A DNA stretch of 64,000 nt from Bagarius yarrelli (taxonomy: Eukaryota; Chordata; Actinopteri; Siluriformes; Sisoridae). A model generated the notes under the pieces. It was not told the origin of the DNA. It ran no database searches and saw only the letters and a program-made list of their open reading frames with translations. Position numbers and translations under genes: made by a program. Shown here in pieces: positions 57,035 to 64,000 of this stretch (its first letter is position 1; each line of letters begins with the position of its first letter). The stretch covers positions 372,001-436,000 of the forward strand of contig VCAZ01000203.1 in NCBI GenBank assembly GCA_005784505.1, in the 5' to 3' direction.

Positions 57035-57294
57035 TTTTACATTTACAGTCACATTTCTGGCATTTGGCAAAAAAAAAAAACTTCCACCCAGCGCGACTTA
57101 CTTTTATATCTTTCCTTTATACAACTAAGCAATTGGGGCTTAAAGGCCTTTTAAAGCTTTGCTCAGGGGCCCAGCAGTGGCAACATGGAAAAGTGGCAAC
57201 ATGGAAACAAAGAAAACCCGACGCGAAGAAACAGAAAAACCCCCGATCTTCCAATTAGCAGTCCAACACCTTAACCACTGCACTACCACTTTTC
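57035..57294 (-). mobile_element. tRNA-headed SINE with internal tandem duplication, right flank of the array
   Basis: Minus-strand head 'GTAGTGCAGTGGTTAAGGTG', then 'GGACTGCTAATTGGAAGATC', then an aberrant stretch replacing the normal B-box region, with two copies of 'AGTGGCAACATGGAAA' (on +). After it come 'CCCCTGAGCAAAGC' and a degraded tail 'TGCCAAATGCCAGAAATGTG'. It is longer than normal because of the insertion. Probably same-family but damaged. Confidence 0.75.
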
Positions 57295-57539
57295 GCCTTA
57301 AGCTTAAATGTTTTGCTTAGACGTAAAAAGTATTTCAATATGTATCGTCCTATGTATAATTTCATTTATGATAAAAAATACTTTGAATTTGAATTTGAGC
57401 TAAGTCAGATATGTAAAACATTAAGGGAAAAACATGAATGGCAAAGTGTATGGCATATGGAGACAGAACACTGATATTTAACTCTTTTTTAGCATAAGTC
57501 TTTACCCTCTTGACTGCATCTGGTGGTCAAATGTCCTGT
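57295..57539. other. No gene seen
   Basis: AT-rich unique sequence. Confidence 0.5.
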
Positions 57540-58560
57540 CCCAGTCTATCTCTTCCACTGTCTGTCTTGTTCTTTTTCTTTTGCGTACAATTCCTAGCCC
57601 TGTATCAAGTTGCCTGATGGGTAGTGTCTGATGGCACTGTTGGGCTTTCAGAAAGCTGGCAGCTCAGAGCGACAGTAGGATGAGCTTAGCACAACAGGGT
57701 ATTGACTTTGATATCCTATCTGTTACCACCACTTCCCTTTTACATGGCTGCCAGCAGAGATGACATTAGAAAATTAGGCACAGCACTGAGCACTGCTGCT
57801 CCGTTTACCCGGCAGTGGGTGGGGAGTTGTGTTCACACGGGTGTCAGCCTTCGAGTAAAGGCGACACACACAGAACTCCCACCCTCCCCACATTGTTACT
57901 TTCTCGTTCACGGTGTGTAAATGAAAGACGGGTCAAGGTGAGTGTGGGGCAAACAGGGCTACAGCAAGCAGATGTTTTTTGATGGTAATTGCAAGCCAGG
58001 GATAGGCAAGGGTTGGTCCTGAGATGTTAAAGCATGCACTTGTTGTGAGTCTTGTCAGCATAGTGGGCTGGTAAGCGCTTGTTTCCTGGCCCCCTGAGCT
58101 CTGCCTTACCGGCTGTTGCTGTCAAGCATCCTTGCCAATAGTGACATCTGTTCCTGTGTGCGCCTGGTGAATCTGAATGTCAAAATCTTGCATTATACCG
58201 CAAACCAAGAAGTATTTGTCACTCAGTGACAGTCATCCCTCAAACGAAAGGTTAGCGAGACATCGCATGCCTTTAATCAGGTGGTAGCGGAGCGTCTATC
58301 AGGGGCACCTTTTAAACATGCAGCAGCTACGACTGGCCTCTGATGAGCCAGTGATTGATCTGCACAAATCATTTTCTTTGCCAGTGTCAGTACAGAGCTG
58401 ATGGCAAGGATGCAATCGGAAAGATTAAATGTGACTGCTTTCGGCTTTTCAGCCTCTGATGAATACTCCCCTGCTCTCATTTACCTGCCTGTCACGGGGT
58501 ACAACCCAGTCTAGACGGAGGCCATAAAGAAGCCTGTCTGCTCATCACGTCATTAAGAAA
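57540..58560. other. Candidate conserved noncoding block
   Basis: Non-repetitive sequence of balanced composition. Clear sub-stretches are 57600-57870 and 58100-58480 ('GAGCCAGTGATTGATCTGC', 'GATGGCAAGGATGCAATCGG', 'AAAGATTAAATGTGACTGC'). ORFs of 70 codons or so on both strands carry no domain. Confidence 0.3.
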
Positions 58561-58686
58561 CATGTCACTCGTAATAGTTTGGCATAAACCTTGTTGCTTT
58601 CACCTCGTTTTCTTCTAAAACGACACCTAATAGCAGAGTTACTATGGGGATGTGTATGTGGCATATTAAATTTAAACCCATGGAAT

Positions 58687-59103
58687 GCTCAAATTAGGGC
58701 TGTGTATTGGCAAGGGCCTCACGATACGATGCATAGGTAACAATATATATATACTATATATATAGATATATTATGATATTTTGCAATACATATTGCATTA
58801 GATTGCAATACTTCGAATACAAAAATGTAAAACAAAAAGCTAAAAATAGAACAAATACAAAATCGTTCACCATCGTTTGCTTCTTAGACAATGGCCGTAT
58901 GTGTCAGCGACAATTACAGGTGTGCAGAAGAAAGTTGTTTGACACCCGCTGAGGGTTTTAAATAACTATAAGTGTAAATGTAAATCACTTTAAAACGTAA
59001 TTGAAATGTGTATCGATACTAGAGATAAGATATTGATACAGTAGTGAAAAAAATATCGCAATAGTTAGCTGCATCGATATTTTTGCACAGCCCTAGCGCA
59101 GAT
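58687..59103. mobile_element. hAT-like MITE with near-matching 8-bp target duplication
   Basis: The element core is 58695-59095. It begins TAGGGCTGTGTATTGGC, and its 3' end GCACAGCCCTA is the inverted form (10 matching terminal bases). The flanks GCTCAAAT (58687-58694) and GCGCAGAT (59096-59103) match at six of eight bases, as expected for an aged hAT duplication. The inner text 'TAAAACAAAAAGCTAAAAATA' is shared with the element at 39.6 kb. Non-autonomous, no ORF. Confidence 0.72.
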
Positions 59104-59590
59104 ATTTTTGAGACCACTAGGATATGATGTAAATATAGTAATCTTACTGCATATCTTGTAACCTGGAGACAGTTATTGAGGTCACACTGTAGCTTAGACC
59201 GACTATAAAGTTTCAGTTACGTTTAGACGTCATTGTAAACGTTGGTAAGTTGAAAGTAATTGGCCTGTGAGGGATTTGTAATTATGTGGTATTAAATGGC
59301 CTGTCAGGCAAAATGAAGTACTGTGTTCCCACTGCCAAAACCTATACACACAGCAGGATCTATAAAATGCTCACACATAACTTTAATGGGATATGGCACT
59401 GTTTTTGCCACCACATCATTTTATCATTCAGCTGCATCATTATCTTATGTTATTTCATCAGTTGCAGGCCTGTTGATAGAAATCATGCATTAATCAGAGA
59501 TTTCTAAAGACAAATGGTTTTACCGATTGAAGCTTGCTTGCAGTTAAAAGGATCTTTATTAAGCTCTCGTTATTGGCTAAGTGCTGCTAG
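59104..59590. other. No gene seen
   Basis: Unique sequence; no feature. Confidence 0.5.
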
Positions 59591-60560
59591 TTTTCTTACA
59601 GAAAGCAGAGTCCCACTGATCTTTATGCTTCTCTAAAGATTACCACTAACATCACCCACCCACCCGACAGTCATTTGCCAAGTCTGATTCAGCGGCTTAC
59701 ATTCATTTTTAATGTCCATCGCCATGTCATTGACCTTCAGCTCCTGCTGAGTCTAGCACCTGCTAACCCTGCTCTGGAATCTGTCGGTGCAGAGATATAT
59801 CCCTGTGTGTTGTATCATAGGCCAACCTGAGCTTGCTGTCATGTCCCTGTGATGTTCTACATCTTGTTTTGAAGATATAGCCCCATAATGGTCTGTGACC
59901 TTTTCTATTGAGCGAGCCAGTTGTCCAGCAGCTCAAAAAACGGGTGAAATTGAGTCATTTCATTCCTCCCTGAGGAGTTTCACGTTTCCTTTTTTAGCAA
60001 TTTATTTGAACACTATCATTTTCTTGAATTCATAGAAGAAAATTGGCATTGATTTGCAGGATGATGGATGCTGAGAGTCCTTCTATTGACACGGCCATTG
60101 ACAGTTTTCAGTAAATTCTGCATCTAATTATCACTCTTGGCTAAATGATACCCCTGACTGGCTGAGAAAGGTGGTCGATGGGTCTGGCTGTATTGTTCCT
60201 TAAGGTCCTATTGAACAAAGTGTCAGTGCTGGGTGATGTAGCTGAACTGAAAGCACATTTCTCTCAGTTAGCACCAGTGCGTAATTAAACCTAATGCTGA
60301 CTGACGTCAGTCCTGAGAAAGATGCACAGGGGAGATTGATGTGGTTAATTGCTGCTCTCAAGTGCTTAAATACTTTGATCAATATGCTTCTATTAATATA
60401 TCATCAGCAGCCTTTTATCTTAAAAATGGTTCAGCTTCATTTTTGAACGTAGATGTATAAAGCTGCCTTTTACTGTTGGCACTCATCTGTGTTCAGAAAC
60501 AGGCAGATCTGCATCATTGACTGCTGCGTGCCCTGACTTTGGTCACCCACATAAAGACAC
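59591..60560. other. Candidate conserved noncoding block with perfect CRE palindrome
   Basis: Non-repetitive sequence rich in regulatory-like words: 'ATTTGAACACTATCATTTTC', 'CTGCATCTAATTATCAC', 'GCGTAATTAAACCTAATGC' and 'GGTTAATTGCTGC'. At 60299-60312 there is a perfect 14-bp palindrome GACTGACGTCAGTC containing a consensus CRE (TGACGTCA). Conservation is not tested. Confidence 0.35.
60299..60312. promoter_or_regulatory. CRE palindrome (putative CREB/ATF site)
   Basis: Perfect inverted symmetry over 14 bases around TGACGTCA, the textbook CREB/ATF dimer site. Occupancy is inference. Confidence 0.45.
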
Positions 60561-60736
60561 TCCATGCTCTTCATTTGCAGAGTCCCGATATGACCAGACA
60601 TTTGGGGGCACCATAACAGCATATCATGGAAAAAAAATTATGTTTTGAGCCCTGACCTTAATCCCACTGAAAAATATTAAGGATGAACTAAAAAGCACTC
60701 TGCACCTCTGCCCTTCTTATACAACATCAGTATCTG

Positions 60737-60893
60737 TGGGAAGTGGTTAAGGTGTTGGACTGCTAATTGAAGGATCGGGGTTTGATTCCCAGCACCACCG
60801 AATTACACTGCTGGGCAGGGCCCTTAACCCCCCATCGCCTAGTTAAATAAAAGAGATAAGTGTAGGTCGCTCTGGATAAGGGCGTCTGACAAA
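60737..60893 (+). mobile_element. tRNA-headed SINE, full length
   Basis: Head 'GGGAAGTGGTTAAGGTGTTGG', B box 'GGGGTTTGATTCCCAGCACC', body 'GGGCAGGGCCCTTAACCCCCC' and tail 'CGCTCTGGATAAGGGCGTC'. A well-preserved copy, possibly among the younger ones in the window. Confidence 0.87.
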
Positions 60894-62569
60894 AGTCTGA
60901 ACCTCAAAGTTCTAAAGGATCTAAAGTTCTAATTATTTTCAGAAGTGTGGTGGTTATTGAAAAAGCAAGAGTGAGACTTTCTTAGCATAATACATAAAGC
61001 CAGTACATTTTCAATAATCATGTTTATTAGATTTACTTTGATTGTAATTACAATACGATAACCGTTGCTTAATCATATCAAAAGGTCTTTCCTTGGTACT
61101 TCGGCATGCCATGGGACCTACTGTAGGCGGCGGTTAGCCAGGTGAGTTGAGTAATCCCAGCCCATCGGATCCTTCCTTTTCCCACACCAACTATGAATCA
61201 ACACTTCAGCACAACTAATAGCTTACTCCAGTTCCTTCACAGGCAGCCTATTGTGCTTAGGAATGAGTACAAAGTAGGGAAGAATGGTGTAATCCTGAAC
61301 GTGCCCTGGATCAGTCCATTTGAATTTCACACCCACATCGATAAGCATGTCAGGCCACAGTAAAGTTCCTCTATGTGCACTGTTCCCAAACTGTCACAGG
61401 ATCACAGAACTCCACCTACCCCAGTCATCTAACCCTAATTACCCTTTTTCTGAAAGCATATCGAATACCTTATTTTTCCTTGATACACTGCGTTACATAA
61501 ATGAAAGACCAAAAAAAGAAAAATACAGAAGGTTTTCTTACCGGTCTTGTCTCTGTGTTGGGGTTTATTCCTTTGTGGATTGGAAGCTAAGCAGCCAGTG
61601 GTTGTGAATAGTAGCCAGAGCAGGCTGGGGAGATGGCAGCAGCATAACACCAGCTGAGCAGAGAGCATATGGGCCGGATGGTGTGATGGAGTGCAGTGAA
61701 CAGAATGCGATATTCTCATCTTCCCTCTGGGACTGTCACCATGAGGAACAGCCCTCCAGATGCAAATCCAAAAGTACAGCCGATCAAACTCTGTTTGCTA
61801 GTTCAGTGCCTAAGGGAGCTTTGCCTTGTGTGGTGTAGCTTGGCAAGTCTTTGTGTTCCAGCTTTTATTTTCAGGAATGCCTCCTCTTTCAAAAATAACA
61901 GACTACTATGTTATTATCCATTACTTTTTTGAACCCAGCATTAAACCTAGATATATAATGTACAGTAAAATCCCATCAAATAATAAACATTGTGGGTGTC
62001 ATTGGATTACCTGACAGAAATGAGTATAATAAGTAAAATAACTATCCGTAAGTTCTGTTTTTGGCAGATCAGGTAATATAATCTTTATATGTCAAAGCAA
62101 AATAGATTCATGTTAATTTTCTTTATATTTGTTCAAAGCCAGGTTTATTTCAGGAGTTACTGTGCTGCAGTTGTGATGGGGTGAAATCGCTTGATGGCTG
62201 AATAGTAGTCGTCTAGTGCAGCTTTCTTTAACTTTTTTCCAAATGATAGTAGATGGATGGGTTTATATGATGATTTTTCTCCCCCTCTTTTGATCTTTTA
62301 AACAGTAAGAGAGGCTCAAAGTTCACTTAAACATAACTTTTCTGTTTTTTAATCCACTAATCTGAGCTGTATTTGTGCTTTAACTAAGAATGATATATTA
62401 TTTGGCAGTGACATTGCTTGTTTGTTACTTTGCTTAGGCATTTTTTTACATTAACACGTAATATTAAAATTTACATTAATGCCTCTCTCCTTTATAAAGT
62501 TTTTTATTTGTGGAATAATGGTACTTATCAAAGTGAAACCCACATAATTAAAGTAACTCAACGCTGAAA
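60894..62569. other. No gene seen
   Basis: Unique AT-rich sequence. ORFs 61320-61607, 61435-61719 and 61696-61932 overlap and lack features. 61090-61430 has somewhat conserved-looking text but no motif that I recognise. Confidence 0.4.
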
Positions 62570-63420
62570 CTGTAGGTGGAAATGTTGCAGCTTTGTAAAA
62601 TGATGTGTTTCATGGTTTCACGTCTCCTTTTGTGCCCACACTTTCAGCAGCCTGTTGAGAACACGTACGTCCTCGTAAACTCGACGGCGAACTCCTGCTA
62701 CCAGGCAGCAGACTAGAAAATTGGAAATCCCGCTAGTGCTTGTTGGAACAATCTGGAAAACCTAAGCCAGGCATGTGATCCCTGATGCACTTCTGAGAGG
62801 TGCTTATGACAAGCCAGGAAATTTATGGCTCATGTGTGCAGCTGAAGCCTTGTAGTGCCATTATCATCCTTCCACCGTGCAGCGAGGTGCTCCACGATGC
62901 TGCCCTGATTTGGCAACAGCTAAATAGAGTGTCATGTTGTAAAAGGCCTACTTCACCCCTTCTGCTTTTCGGTTCTGTCAGGGAATTCAGAGGTGTTTTG
63001 CTATGCCAGCCAGATCTCTCTGCGAACACAGCCCCGGGTTGAGGAGACAATTGTTTTGCTGTTCTCTTCCAAGCACCCGCCTCGCCTGCAATTTACATGA
63101 CCCTTCAACTTTGTTTCCACACAAGCTGTGAGTTACGCTCACGGGCTTCTGTTTGTGCTGCGAAAAGGCGCCTTTTCGGGTTCATTCTGGTGGGATGCTA
63201 AGTTCAGCAGGGCTCGGAATAACAGGCTTCACTTGGCTGGCCTGCGCAGGCCTTTCTACATGATGTGAAAATCATCAGCACTCCAACTTCATTAATCAGC
63301 ATGAGGATGAAGAAATGTGGTTTTGACTGGGGTAGTGCTGTCAGCAGAGCTAATGCTGGAGAGTGAATCTCTATGGGGACGAATGATTTCACTCCAATTT
63401 TTTAAATCATTCAGCTGTCA
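62570..63420. other. Candidate conserved noncoding block
   Basis: Balanced, repeat-poor sequence with 'GGTTTCACGTCTCC', 'GGCGCCTTTTCGGG', 'AACTTCATTAATCAGCATG' and 'CAGCAGAGCTAATGCTGG'. ORFs of 60-80 codons run on both strands without a domain, which fits noncoding. Confidence 0.3.
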
Positions 63421-64000
63421 GAAATGCAGATTTAAGAGCTTTTTATTACTTTTCCTTTCCCTATGCATTCTTGTTCTAATTTTTGTGGTGATTCTAAATC
63501 TAGCTGTCATTCTTTAGCCTTTTTTAATTAACTCAGATGCCAAAGTTAATTAGAAATGCATGCTGACTCAAATAAATCTGTGCATCATTTAATAATGATA
63601 CTTTACAAGTTACAAAATATTGTTACTTGAAAGTTAAAGGCAGATTATGCGCTTGCACTCAAAGCCCCAAAAGAGTAATAATTTATTAAATTCATAAACA
63701 GGTTTCTATTTTGAAACGTATAATACAGAACTTTTTGACATCTTGTGATCCTGCCCAGAACATACTTGTGGTTAGACTCAGCTGTAAAATATTCACTTAG
63801 GTGAATGCAATACCTTCAGGTCAAAATTATCAAGTCTCTTAGGTCTTATCAGTATTTTTTCCTGTTGTGAAACGAATTTTGCTTCCTGTCCAAAAGAATA
63901 AATACATCATCATATAAATAGTCAGCAGAAATCTAATAGCAGGGACAAGCAAAACCACTTCTACAAGGCCCTCTCTCCATCCTGGCAAGTCCACAGTGAA
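63421..64000. other. No gene seen
   Basis: AT-rich unique sequence running to the window edge; the feature content beyond is unknown. Confidence 0.5.

Noticed and set aside
1..64000. CRISPR array, phage or bacterial genes
   Set aside because: No direct repeat/spacer pattern, no bacterial codon structure or operons. All evidence points to vertebrate DNA.

Overview
This 64 kb window looks like intergenic or intronic DNA of a teleost fish, most likely an ostariophysan and possibly a catfish. The reasons are a generally AT-rich background, very many TA, CA, CT and tetranucleotide microsatellites, about eleven copies of a tRNA-headed SINE whose 3' tail ends in the 'CTCTGGATAAGGGCGTCTG' signature of Mermaid/Merman-type fish SINEs, several other interspersed repeats recalled from teleost genomes, and small DNA transposons of hAT and Tc1/pogo style. 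I found no convincing protein-coding gene, tRNA, rRNA or CRISPR array. Every longer open reading frame I examined is explained by a tandem repeat, by transposon sequence, or by chance. The strand and family calls for repeats come from recognised signatures; no database search was possible.

Layout. 1-6.6 kb is AT-rich unique sequence with a SINE (3.47 kb), a hAT-like end (4.2 kb), an old teleost repeat (4.2-4.4 kb) and a TA array. 6.8-9.8 kb is more GC-balanced and reads like conserved noncoding DNA. 9.9-16.5 kb is repeat-rich: CT, CA and CATC arrays, a SINE, and at 14.7-15.7 kb a nested hAT-type element with an intact 8-bp target duplication. 16.7-18.4 kb is mostly unique. 18.46-18.87 kb is a small element with long inverted repeats. 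19.8-25.5 kb holds a 30-bp tandem repeat, a TA array, three SINEs and a pogo-like MITE. 26-29.8 kb has two further interspersed repeats and microsatellites. 29.9-31.8 kb, 34.7-35.4 kb and 36.9-37.4 kb are conserved-element-like. 37.6-42 kb is a dense transposon graveyard with a 0.28 kb direct duplication. 46.2-49.6 kb is again conserved-element-like.

The most striking structure is 53.94-57.01 kb: about 3 kb of a degenerate 20-bp minisatellite (consensus TTCAATACTACTGTTCATAC) with higher-order organisation, lying between two SINEs in the same orientation. After it, 57.5-60.6 kb and 62.6-63.4 kb are conserved-element-like, separated by a hAT MITE (58.7 kb) and a SINE (60.7 kb).

Functionally, the picture fits a gene desert or large intron in which putative regulatory blocks are interspersed with mobile elements. 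That reading is inference; cross-species alignment is needed to confirm any regulatory block.
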